NCBI GenBank assembly: GCA_051453625.1
Contig: JBOZIK010000001.1
Span: 179,326,555 to 179,390,554, forward strand
Length of the DNA: 64,000 bases
Reading direction: 5' to 3'
DNA from: Welwitschia mirabilis
Taxonomy: Eukaryota > Gnetophyta > Gnetopsida > Welwitschiales
Both the position numbers and the translations under genes were made by a program. Positions 49,923 through 61,200 of this stretch are shown piece after piece (position 1 is the first letter of the stretch; each line of letters begins with the position of its first letter). The notes below the pieces were generated by a model. It was not told the origin of the DNA. It did not search any database and saw only the letters and a list, made by a program, of their open reading frames with translations.

Positions 49923-50104
49923 GAAATTAGATTCAGTGGCATACGGACTAGTTCCTTTGGGCATTTATATATTTACATATTATTAGATTCTTTATATTAT
50001 GTTATAAAAGGAGCAGCCATGAGGTACCCTGCCACATTGGCATGTGTACATGTGTATGTATACATGTGTGTTAATCGCATTTCGGTATCATGTTATACTA
50101 TTGA

Positions 50105-50289
50105 TATTATCCCTTCCATTAGCTGATACTAAGATGAGGGAGAAAGTCGAGGGACCTCTCGACAGGCTTAGCTTCTATGTGTCTAATGAATAATTTTTAT
50201 ATATATTATTCCCTCCCATTGGCGTAGACTAAGATGAGGGAGAGAGTCGAGGTACCTCTTGACAGGCTTAGCTTCTATGTGTCTAATGG
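50105..50289. repeat. Two ~85-bp repeats with a 100-bp period
   Basis: Units 50105-50189 and 50205-50289 share CTAAGATGAGGGAGA and CTTAGCTTCTATGTGTCTAA. Each contains an inverted repeat: GTCGAG-GGACCT-CTCGAC in the first and GAGGTACCTC in the second. Local CpG is retained. Such duplications are common in LTRs, but no LTR boundary is visible here. Confidence 0.85.
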
Positions 50290-50377
50290 ATATTTTGGCT
50301 AAGTGACCAGGGGGTTCACTATAATCTTGGGTACCCATATATGATTTATGTTGATATATTTATGCATTGTTATCATT

Positions 50378-50477
50378 NNNNNNNNNNNNNNNNNNNNNNN
50401 NNNNNNNNNNNNNNNNNNNNNNNNNNNNNNNNNNNNNNNNNNNNNNNNNNNNNNNNNNNNNNNNNNNNNNNNNNNNN
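50378..50477. other. Assembly gap (100 N)
   Basis: Exactly 100 N. The sequence after it restarts inside a second F copy (matches 42676 onward). Confidence 0.99.
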
Positions 50478-51000
50478 CTAATCATAAAATTAGCTATGTT
50501 AGCAAACTATGAATTTAATTTAACTTAAAAGAAAAATTTATTAAGAATTCATTTCTAATATTTACTGGATTTTCCTCATCTAAAACTCTAGTCTAAATAA
50601 ATGATCTACCATCACATTTTCTATTCCTTTTAATTAATGATTTTTAAGTTAGATTCTTATACTAATAATAACCATCTCATAATTCTTGAATTTGCTTTTT
50701 TTTATTTATTAGAAATATTATTACAATGTGATTAGTATGAACTTTCACTTCATATCCCAAAGTGTAATCTCTAAATTTATCTAATAACATAACTACTACT
50801 TGTAACTCTTTTTCCATAACTGAATAATTTTGTTGAGCTGGTATGAAATTTTTGCTAATATAAGCTATGGTATTAGGTTTATTTTTATCATCTATTTATC
50901 CTAATATAGCTTCATTACATGATTAGATGCATTATGTATTATATGAAAAATTTTAATCCAATTAGGTCCCTATAAAATAGGATCCATCTGTAATTTATTT
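50478..51000 (-). pseudogene. F-element RNase H, second copy
   Basis: Colinear with 42676-43190. The same NYS..EKELQVVVM and YEVKVHTNH-type segments are present on the minus strand near 50850-50730, and the VMVDH segment near 50605. It is interrupted by stops. The integrase part lies beyond the gap. Confidence 0.8.
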
Positions 51001-51900
51001 TTGGAGGTTGTTAAAAGGTTTAGTTATCTTACTAAAATTACCTATGAACATCTTACAATAATCCACATGTTTAAGAAAGGATCTAAGTTCCTTTAACTAG
51101 ATGGTAATGATATGTCTTTTATAATTTTAACTTTCTCTTCATCAAAATCAACCTCTATTTTAGAATTTTTACATCCAAGGACTATTCCTTCTATTACCAT
51201 AAGCTAAATTTTAAACCAAGTTAATTCAAGCTTCCTTTCTTTATATCTTTTTAAAACATTTTCTAATATATTTAAATATTTTTCAAATTTATTTCTAAAT
51301 GTGAAGAATTCATCCATGAGTGCTTTCACTAATCTTCCTATTATGTTTTGAAATATACTATTCATTAATCTTTGAAAAGTGATTGGTGTATTAATAGTCC
51401 AAATGATAATACTTTGAAGTCATAAGCTTTACACTGACATGTGAAAGTATTTTTGGTCTAAGCCTCTAAGTCTATAGGAACTTGATTGTATCCACTATAT
51501 CCATCAAGAAAACTATAATAGTAATGTCTGAAATTCTTTCCACAACTTAATCCACAAATGATAGAGAAAATTATTTTTATATGTTGTTGTACTTACCATT
51601 CTAAAATCTATCCAGAATCACCATTTTTAATACTATAGTAACATAACTAATCCATTTTAAATTTGATATGGGACATATAAATCCCACATTTAAAAGTTTG
51701 TTTATTTCTTATTTAACTACTTCCTACATATGTAGATTACATCTTCTGTCAGGCTATCTACATGGTTCAATTGAATTATCAAGGTAAATTATATGCTAAC
51801 ATATTTCAAGATCTATTTCCTTAATATTAGTATGATTCCATACAAAGGCTTTCCTTTTTTCTATCAACATGCTCTTAAGTCTCCTCTTTTAAGAATGTGT
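51001..51900 (-). pseudogene. F-element reverse transcriptase, second copy
   Basis: Colinear with 43191-44100. The catalytic box reads LMDEFFT near 51320-51305. The first Asp of MDD is kept here and the second is Glu, as in the other copy, so the D-to-E change predates the split of the two copies. The FTCQ, LPFGL-like and GIVLG-like blocks can be followed but with more frameshifts. No long frame remains. Confidence 0.83.
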
Positions 51901-52274
51901 TAAGTTACAATTACTTATAAGGGGTTTATTAGAAGCTACTTCTATGTATTCTAGTCCTTTATTAAAAGATTATTTTTATACTTTCTGAGATTTTAATTCT
52001 TCTTTAAATTTTTTTATTTTATGGTTCTAAAATTTCATGTGCTTCTTGGACCAAGAGGAGATTAGTTTTAGCTTTAGGATTTAATCGTATTTCATTTAAA
52101 ACTACTAAATTAAATAATTTAATTTATTTATTTAAGTTTCCTAAGATAATTTTGACTTTTTCTTTTCTAGAGTAAATAGTGGCATTAGTAGTAATTATCC
52201 AAGGTATTCCTAAAATTATTACATGTCTATTACCTTAGATTTTCATAATTAGAAAATCTATGGAGTAAGTTAGT
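51901..52274 (-). pseudogene. F-element pol linker, second copy
   Basis: Homologous to 44101-44477, frame-broken, no separate domain recognised. Confidence 0.5.
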
Positions 52275-52500
52275 CCTTTAGGTTAAATAGGAAGGCCTTT
52301 AATATTTCCTTTAAGAGTTACTAATGATTCATCTACTAGATACACCTTCCCTTGATAGGATGGTAATTTTGATTTCCCTAATTCTTTAGAGTTTTAAAAT
52401 GTTATGACATTTACACTAACTTCTAAATCAACTAAGGATTCAACTTTGAGTTTGTTATTGATTTTAATATCTATCATAAATATTCCTAAATCACTATATT
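52275..52500 (-). pseudogene. F-element protease, second copy
   Basis: Homologous to 44478-44699 but with additional stops, so that the open protease frame of the first copy is lost. The downstream half (equivalent to LPSYQGKV..VDES) is recognisable near 52340. Confidence 0.7.
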
Positions 52501-54328
52501 TCTCATATTGCTTCTTTTGAATAACTTATGTAGAAGCCTAAGAAATGTGATGCTTTTTTGTAAATTCAATCTATTTTTCTTGTTGTGCTTTTTTACCTCT
52601 TTATTTTAAGCAATACTTTTTATTTATTTCTAATAAACAAGCACATATTTTAACAATTTTAATAGGGATAAATGTATTAAAGTATTTTGAAGGGCCTTTA
52701 CTAAATATTCCATTTTTTAAATCTTTGGATTTTTAATTCTTGTACTCCTCCTAGGAAAAGGCATAGCTTCTAATTATTATTCTGTCATTACCTATTTTTT
52801 AATTGCATTTTGTATATTTTTAGTTGAGTTATTAGTTTAATTTTTCCTCTTTGGTTTCTAATCTATTACTTTATATTTTACTTCTTTACTAATGACTTCT
52901 TTGGGGTTTGATTATGGTTGTATAGGTATTTTTTTCTTCTTGTTTGTCTAACTTCTATTTTTTTATTTTCTTTGACATCATTATTCCTCTAATTTGTTTT
53001 TAATATTTAAATAATTATTACCTTTGAATTTGATTTTCTATCTTCATTTTTCATTTTTTTCTTTAATAAGGGTAGGATTTATTTTTAGTATGTGGTTAAT
53101 TTCTTGTATTTAGAATCATTTCATTTATGTCTAATAATTAAACAAACTCTTGCATCCAAGGATAATTAGTCTCTTCATGGCCATCTTGTCCACAATATTC
53201 ATAGATGGGATCCTATTATTTTTTCAAATGCTAAACAACTCATTGATAAAATTATTCAATCATAGTATTAGTTACTTTCATAGCTACCTCTTTCATAATG
53301 CTAATATGTTTAGAGATATGGATACATTCTTCAATACTTTATTGACTTTTCTCTTCTTTTCTTCTTGAACCTAACATTGACTCATGTTGTAAAATTACAT
53401 TATAACTTCTCCAATTTCCTATAAGTTTTTTGTTTTAATGCTTACTCTACATAATAAATCCAACTCCTTTAAGGTTTGTCTCTAAAATCTTTCTAGTAAA
53501 GCTCTTACTCTTTCTTTGGATCAAATTACATGATTAGGACATGTAGTCAATAATATATTATATTTATGCATAAATTAATCAAACCTCTTATTATCTTTTT
53601 GTTTAATATTTAAAATCTGATATCTTAAATATTTCATTATTTTTATGGGTTTAAATTTATCTAATAACACATTTTTAAGCACTTCCTAAGAGTTAAATGA
53701 ATGCTTACAATTCCTATGATACCACAATTGGGCTTCCTTTTTTTTAAAAAAATTGAATATATTTTAAATATTTAGATTTTATGTCTAAATAATTAGCTTT
53801 GTAGAAAGAGTCAAATAAACTCAAATGTAGGAGGGGTTCTTTAAATTTCTTTATTTCAAAGGTAGGTATTATTATGATTTTGGTATTCCTTATTCATCAA
53901 GGATTTTTAAGACATCTAGATTGATGGGAGTCAAATCCTTAAACCAACGGGTATCATTGTTCAAAAATCTGATACCATCATCATCTTTCTAATAAAAACA
54001 TTCTACAAACTTGTTTCCAGAGGGTTAACATTGGATACTTCTAGAATATTCTTTTAGGTCATGGAGTATCCTAAGCAAGTTTGTTATTCATTGTTCCATT
54101 TCCTTCATAAGTTAAGAAAAACCTTTTTCTTTATCAACTTGATCTGAATTTTTTTCATCCATAACAAATTATTATTCTTCTATTTTTAACTTAGTTTTAC
54201 TACCATTTCATTCCTCTAAATTATACTTTCTAGGGTTCCTAACAATTCTTCCTCTTTCATCTGTTCATTTTCCCTAGCTATCTTTCTGGACTATAGAGCC
54301 CTTCATCTTTGTTAATTGACTTTAGATG
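52501..54328 (-). pseudogene. F-element gag, second copy
   Basis: Extends from the protease to the primer site, so it is more complete at the element-5' end than the copy at 44700-46016. The zinc knuckle at about 53203-53161 reads YEYCGQDGHEETNYPW: of C-x2-C-x4-H-x4-C the second Cys and the His are intact and the two outer Cys are Tyr. The part 53798-54328 is unique to this copy. The plus frame 53150-53368 is a shadow. No start codon can be fixed. Confidence 0.7.
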
Positions 54329-54346
54329 GCCCTTCTTATAGTGCCA
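54329..54346 (-). other. Primer-binding site of the F element (tRNA-Asp-like, degraded)
   Basis: On the minus strand TGGCACTATAAGAAGGGC, three bases after the LTR end. It matches the tRNA-Asp complement at its first four bases and at GGG near the end, and several mismatches are G-to-A or C-to-T. Its position directly beside the LTR is the stronger argument. Confidence 0.5.
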
Positions 54347-54349
54347 AAA

Positions 54350-55308
54350 TAACATGTACTTATTTTATTTATAAATATTGAAAAAATAAAAAAAGATACT
54401 AGTAATGTGTTGTAAATAAGTCGAGTCATTAAAATTAATATTTATAAATATTAATAAAGAACTATTAAATATGATTAAATCTTTAACCAATTTAATTTAT
54501 ATTTTATTGACAAGACCATTCTTGAGAATAATCAACTTAGATATGTTAAGTTAAAAATTTATCCTTATAAAATTACAAATAATAGATTATATACATAAAA
54601 TACAAGATGGGAAAAAACATGACTAGAACTACTCAAAAACAATATTGGACAACACCTATTTCTAAGTGCTATTATATTTTAATATCTACCAACTATAGAT
54701 AGAGGAGAAAATAAATAAATAAAACAAAATACTAATTTCTTAAGAAGTATAATATTACATCACATTTCATGACAACTTATAGCATAATCATAATTTTATA
54801 TTATGATTAGATGAAACACTAACTATAGTTACTTCCTTTATAGGTGCTACTAGAGCTGTAGAGAATTTTTTTTTTCTTTTAAGAATGTGATAGGTCTCTT
54901 CATTTTGGATTCTTATCTTTTAGGCCTTCTCCTCTACTGTTTTTAGCTTCTTTCCTTTCACTAAAAATCCTTTTCCTTATACATTTTTTATCTTTTATCT
55001 TTGTCCTCCCATCTTTTTCCTGGTTGTTCTCCTTATTATTCATTCAAAGCAACTGCATGGAAGTAGTAGTCCTATTTTTTAGCTATTTTATTTTCTATCC
55101 TATATTTTCCTCCCAAGGGATATTTCCCTATCTATCTAAAGATAGCATGATGCACAAACAATTGTATAGACAAATATAATAAATGTTACTAACTACTAAG
55201 TAGCTAAAATACTAATCTAATATTAAGAAATATGGATTTATTTATAAAAAACGTATCATAATAACATGAATTATATATGAATTATGTACATGATATTTTA
55301 TCTTATAA
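54350..55308 (-). repeat. F-family 5' LTR
   Basis: About 0.96 kb, homologous to 1978-2888. In element sense it starts TTATAAGATAAAATAT at 55308 (TGATAAGCC in the other copy) and ends TGTTA at 54350, then TTT and the primer site. It flanks the second F gag-pol copy, identifying which LTR belongs to F. No duplication matching the flank of the LTR at 1978 was found, so the two LTRs probably belong to different insertions. Confidence 0.75.
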
Positions 55309-55825
55309 AGGGTGCTTGGCCTTTTTTATAAGCAAAAATAAGATTAGGATTTTATAATTGGGTTTTGTTGTTTACAATTTTACAAATGAGAAATTAATAC
55401 TTTTACAGTTGTCATTTTGATTGAGTTTAATGACTTAACTGTCTAATCATATAACAAGAATATGATTATTTTTCTAAGGAAATTACAAAACATAGCTTTA
55501 GATATGATATTATTTAAGAGACTAGTAATGCTAATGAGATGGATAGTAGTGTCATTGTTTTCTTTTGAGATTTTTTTATCTTTCAGCACATACTTCGGAA
55601 TGTAGCAAAATTTCTAAAATCATAATAAGGAAATGCATAAGTTTATAAATAACATTTAAAATGATAAAATACATGCTTTTATCATAAAATAGTTATTTAA
55701 TATTTTCAATCAAGCTAAAACAAAGATAATGGTTTCATCTTAAAATAAAATAATAGGAGAAGAAAAGTTCATTTATAATACTTCAAAAATTACAATAGTT
55801 GGTTATGATACTTAATAAAGTGAAA

Positions 55826-55875
55826 TAAATTTATTTATTTTATTAACTAATAAATTTATTTATTTTATTAACTAA
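55826..55875. repeat. Perfect 25-bp tandem duplication
   Basis: The unit TAAATTTATTTATTTTATTA plus ACTAA occurs twice without mismatch (55826-55850 and 55851-55875). Confidence 0.9.
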
Positions 55876-58242
55876 AGCTGACAATCAATATTACATTATG
55901 ATAGAAGTTATTATTTAAACTAACGTCATAATACTTTATTTGAATTAGAAATGTATAAGAAGAAAGGAGATGAGATTATTTCATCTGATTTCAAGGCATC
56001 AAAGCTATGTGACTTGAAGCAGCCAACCTTGGAAGAAGTTAGTTCTTATAGCATTTCATAACTTTTAGCTCATAAAAAACTAAAGATGATGTCATGATAG
56101 ATTACTGCCTTTAATTCTAGTTGACAAAACTAAATAATCAAATTAGAAATATTGAGATAAAGATCAATAAAATTAAGAGGAAATTATCTAATCATGAAAT
56201 GCCAAAATACTATAAAGCATTAAGAAATAAGAATGAGCTTTGTATGGAAATAAAAATACTTTAATCTTATATTAGGAAGCAATAAAACCTCGGAACTTAT
56301 ACTGATAGGATATATAAATCAAGCATGTAAGAAGTGTATTAAAAATTTCTATTATAACATCTAATGATGAAACCATAAAACTAATAATTCAATAACATAA
56401 TTGATGTTACATTATTATTATGTAATGATGACAAAGTTCATTAATCACTTAAGTTTTATGTCTAAAGGTAAAACTAGAATAACAAGCCACATTTTCCTCC
56501 ATAATGAAAGACAAAGATCTATTTTCATCTTTCTTAATTCTTAAAACATTATTAGATGAAATAATATTGATATCATTTCAAATTATCTTTTTTTAAATGA
56601 TTTATATGAATGTGTACTTAAGATTCACATCTTTCAAAATCAATATAACATGCTTTACTAGAATTGGTGATAAATAAGCTTATCAAATTAAATGAAGGAA
56701 AATTAATAATATCTTAAAAATTATTTTAAATTTTCATAGTGAAACTCATAAAAGAACTCTATAAAAGGGTAAAGATAATATGAAATTCCTTTACAAAGGT
56801 AATCTCTATGAGCTTGAAGTGTAAGGCTCTTTCTTATAACTAGTGAACAAAGTATGGTACTACTACTTTATCGTTATGTACTATTGAATTTATTGTTTTT
56901 TGTTTTCTTTTTTTTTCTTATTATTTATCTTTTTTTATGTCATGTATCCCTTTATCATTAAAACTAGTAATTCCTCAATGCATGATGATAATTCAAAATA
57001 AGAAAACTTAAACTATTTTAAACTGATTAAAGTTTATAATTATGTAGAAGAAGTATTAGTAAAAATTCATATTTTTGCTAAATTCATTTCAGTTAAGCAT
57101 GTTATATTAAATCTCCATCATGTTTTAGCATTACTAAAAAATAAAGAAAGATCTAAATAGATAGTATTAGACTAATTTTTACCAAACATAAAGGCTAGAC
57201 AAAACTAGTGAAAATCCATTTACTCTTTTTTATTAATCATTTGCATAGATGCATCCATTATGATCAAAAGAGAATCATATTTGAAAAGATATAGAATAAT
57301 GTCGAAACTATTGCATCTAACCCTTAGTATTTTCTAAAAATTACTAGCTCATTTAAAGTTTAAAAATAAATCTAAAGCTACTCTATAACAAATGAGATTT
57401 AAGATACATGTACCTTAAAGGTTTTGATAAATGAATGTATTACTAGTCTAAATGAGTCATTGCCCTCATGGGCATCTATCCATTTTATAGAATTTCTAGT
57501 GCAAATCATATCTTGTGAAAGATCATTCTATATTCATAGGAAAAAAAACTTTACCATCTTCACTTTGTCCTAATAAAGAAGAATTCTACTTTAATTTCTT
57601 TGTTGCAACCCATAGAAAAATTAGAATAAGAAGGTAACATTTTATCATAGCATGATATGGTTATATATAAAATCTTGCTAAAAGAGAACTTCACTAAAAG
57701 GTAAATGAAAATAATATTCATTATGAATTAGACATCTAATTTTTCTTGTTCAAAAAAATCAGATTTTAGGTGTTGAACATTTTAAAAAATTTTAAATGAA
57801 ATTTTTACTTTGTTAAAAATTCTACCCAAATCCCTACTAAAAATAGTACATCATGTCAATAAAGACAAGGAAGATAAAGACAAAAGATAACATAATAGAG
57901 CAAACTTCTGGTCCTCAAGATAAGCATGTTATTTTTTTCAATAGTTTACTGACACTAATTATTAAGCTCCCTCAACCTTATTTGCAACACAGTCTATTTT
58001 ATTAATGTAGCTTACTAGAACAACCATCATATCAAATGAACTAAAGAAAGAGTGATTTGTTAAAAATAAGTTGAACCCTTAGCAAAACATTAAAATGCTC
58101 AAGTAAAAAGTTGAATAACATTTAATTATGATTTATATCAATATACATAAGAAAAATGAGTAGAATTTATGCAAAAACTTAAACTAAATATGTTAGTTTT
58201 ATTGTGGTAAATAAAGCAATGCTAATATACATATACATATAT

Positions 58243-58260
58243 AATCATATATATATGATT
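58243..58260. other. 18-bp perfect palindrome
   Basis: AATCATATATATATGATT. It is preceded by alternating ATAC/ATAT and is probably a microsatellite by-product. Confidence 0.7.
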
Positions 58261-61200
58261 ATTTCTCTGGTATTGTTTATAGCTTAGTTTCTTAGGAGTT
58301 TGTTAAAAACCCTAAAATACATTGTAAAGCTAAAACCCTGTAATACATAGTAAATCTATAGAACATTTCATAGAAAATGAAGATAAAAAAGTCCTATTGG
58401 AATTAGCACACTTGTGAATTAATGACCTATATGAAGATGAACTCATGAGAAATAATACAATTTTGAGATAATGATTATGTAACAAGTCTAGAAACTTTTG
58501 TATTATACCTATGGACTTAAGATAAATGAAATAAAAGAGGTAGTAAAAGCAAAATTAAAAGAAGTAAATATAATAAGTTTAGAATATCAAAATAAAAAGC
58601 TTAAATAATAAATCAATAAGATGAAATAAGAAAACAAATAAATTCAAAAAATTTCTTCAAAATATTTGAAAATAAAATGTAGAGATTTAAAATGGGTACA
58701 TATAATAAAAGGAGGATCTAGCAAAGATAAAGAATAGATTGAATTACTTTAGTAAAGCCTTAATAAAACATAGTTCTAAATTACTTACCTTAAGGGGAGA
58801 AGGATCAAATATCTAAAGAGAGAGACTAGATTACAAAGACACTTGACTTTTATTCAAGTCAAGAAGCATCATCAAGGTCAAATCTTAGGATAAATAGAAT
58901 CACTTGAGACTTACAAAATTATAGAACAAAAAGCTATTAAACCAATGACTACTACTAAGCTAGCTATCAAAGAATCCACCATTGACAAAGCTATTAAACT
59001 AGACCTAGAAGCACAGATGGGACAACTTTTTAACTTCATATTTTAATGTTTTGTTATATCAAGTGAAATATAGTTTTAACCAATAAATTAATATGTCTAC
59101 CTTATAAACATCAATTTTTTTAAATTAATAAAAGATGAATATTCCATGAAACGTTTATTTTTATATTATTTTATAACTTCATCTAAGGATGAAACAAGTG
59201 ATAAAATAAAAAAAATGTTTAATAGAAAAATTCATCTTTTAAAGAATAAAATAATACTAATTATGAAAGAAATTATTTATTAAATTAAATGAAATAATTT
59301 AAATATAAAGTATTGAAATTAGACAAAGCAACAAAAATAGCTACCCATCAAAATGATACCTTAATTAAAAAAAGAAGCTTAAAAAACTAAAATTAATAAA
59401 GTTTATTAAAATATTAGTATCCTACTGATTCCTAAAAAATAAAATAACCAATGACTTTAAAGATGACAAATAAAGAAGAAGAAAGACACATCAAAAAGGT
59501 GAAGTTAAAATGAAATCTAAATGATTTAAGAAATCAAGTTTAAGCATGAAACCAAGTTAAAATTAAAGGGAATTGTCATAAATTAATATAATTAATTAAA
59601 AATTTCCAACTTTGCTAACAAAAATGAAATAACATTTTTTTATTTCACATCTAAAGAACATAAACATTCTTGTTGAAAAAAATTCATGCATTTCAAAATA
59701 CATAATTTAGAGCCAATTCAAGAATAAATCAAATGAATTTAATGAAATACTTTAAGTTACATAGGCATAAATCCAAGACTTAGGATATGTTTCATTCACA
59801 AATCACCCATCTAACCTAGTAGTGCATAAAATATCATTTACAGTAATATTTTATTAATAATTATTAAATATTTAATTACTTTAATAATATTTAGAATATA
59901 TTAAAAGTGGGTATTTCACTTCTTATTTTGACTAGTTATGAAACACAATTTAAGATTTCATAATTTAATCCTATTTTAGAACTTAGAGAATTTTGATTTC
60001 ATAAATGACATTATGAAATAAATAATTTCCACAGTCAATCTTCAAATAAATGACATAATGATATGATAAGAATAAAATATTATAAACTATAATAGATGAA
60101 TTTTGATTTCATAAATATATAAAATAAAAATGAAATATATCAAGGCATTAAAAATATAATCATAACTAATTGAAAAATAAGTATGAAATGCATAATCATG
60201 AATAAGATTTATAACCACACATTACAATATGGTTTCAATTTACTTCCTTTAGAAATATATACAAGAAAAATTAAACTTTAAGACCAAAGTTTTGAAAAGA
60301 AGTTTTAACTAATTTACATCTATTAATCTAAAACAACTTTAAGATTAGACATTAGGATCCATGGCATGAATTTGGAATGATGTATTTTTGAATGTATGAT
60401 TAAAACTTAAAAAGAATCTTAGATATTTCAAAGTTATAAAAATTGCTATTTAATTTAGAAACGGAGATTATACAATGTAAAAAAATCTCAAAAGTTTCTT
60501 AAAATGGTTATAAATTGATTATTGATTTAATGATTAGGAAAATTAGAGAATTGTTCAATAAGTAATAAACTCCAAATTTTTGCAAATATGTAATCCTTAG
60601 TTAGTTAATTAACCATGTTAATGATTTGAGGTCTCATTTTTATAAATCCATTCCCTTTCGCAAATTTTTTCTTTTGAGTTATTCACTATCTTTTTCCCCC
60701 CTTCTTTGTAACTATACACTCAAATTTAATAAAGATGTATAAGTTCATGCTTTAAGATCATATATTTACATATTCATTCCCTATCTCAAGATTTCTCTTC
60801 TGATTATTTCTTTCTCTTATTTCTTATAACCATATACTTAAATTCAATAAAGAGATATGGATTTAAACATAGGTGAAAAGGATTAAGAAACTACTCCATC
60901 CACACCACGTAACAATGAGTAAGATGACCTTGCATTATCAAAATATTCATTCCAAATAGAAAATAGTCCTTGTAAATGAATAATTACATTGGGTATCATG
61001 TATTCTTGGTTTTCTCTCTTTCCTATGCTTGGTTTAAATTTAAATATTATGGTGAAAAATTCCATATTACTTTTATTCTTATTACTCTACATTTCTATAT
61101 GGAATTTGTTTATTGCTTTTATTCTTCTCAGTCTACATTATCACAAAGAATTTCATTAAATTTAATGTATGTGAATTCTTTTAATTACTAATTAATATGT

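Larger units (their letters stand above)
46017..50377. other. Unidentified 4.4-kb segment interrupting or replacing F gag
   Basis: Begins exactly where the F copies diverge and ends in a gap. It consists of a short AT-rich lead with an (AT)n run at about 46166-46183, a CpG- and GC-richer island (46190-47750), TA-rich low-complexity DNA (47760-49450), and a final part with a hairpin and a 100-bp-period duplication. No reverse transcriptase, integrase or transposase pattern was seen. It may be part of another large element (for example its LTR or untranslated leader) whose other end is beyond the gap. Confidence 0.4.

Noticed and set aside
1978-55308. LTRs at 1978-2888 and 54350-55308 as the two ends of one giant F element
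   Set aside because: Their flanking bases do not form a duplication, the region contains several F copies, and six gaps intervene.
56800-58800. Possible copia-like or other retrotransposon remnant
   Set aside because: A few phrases looked protein-like, but no ordered motifs, LTR pair or primer site could be found.
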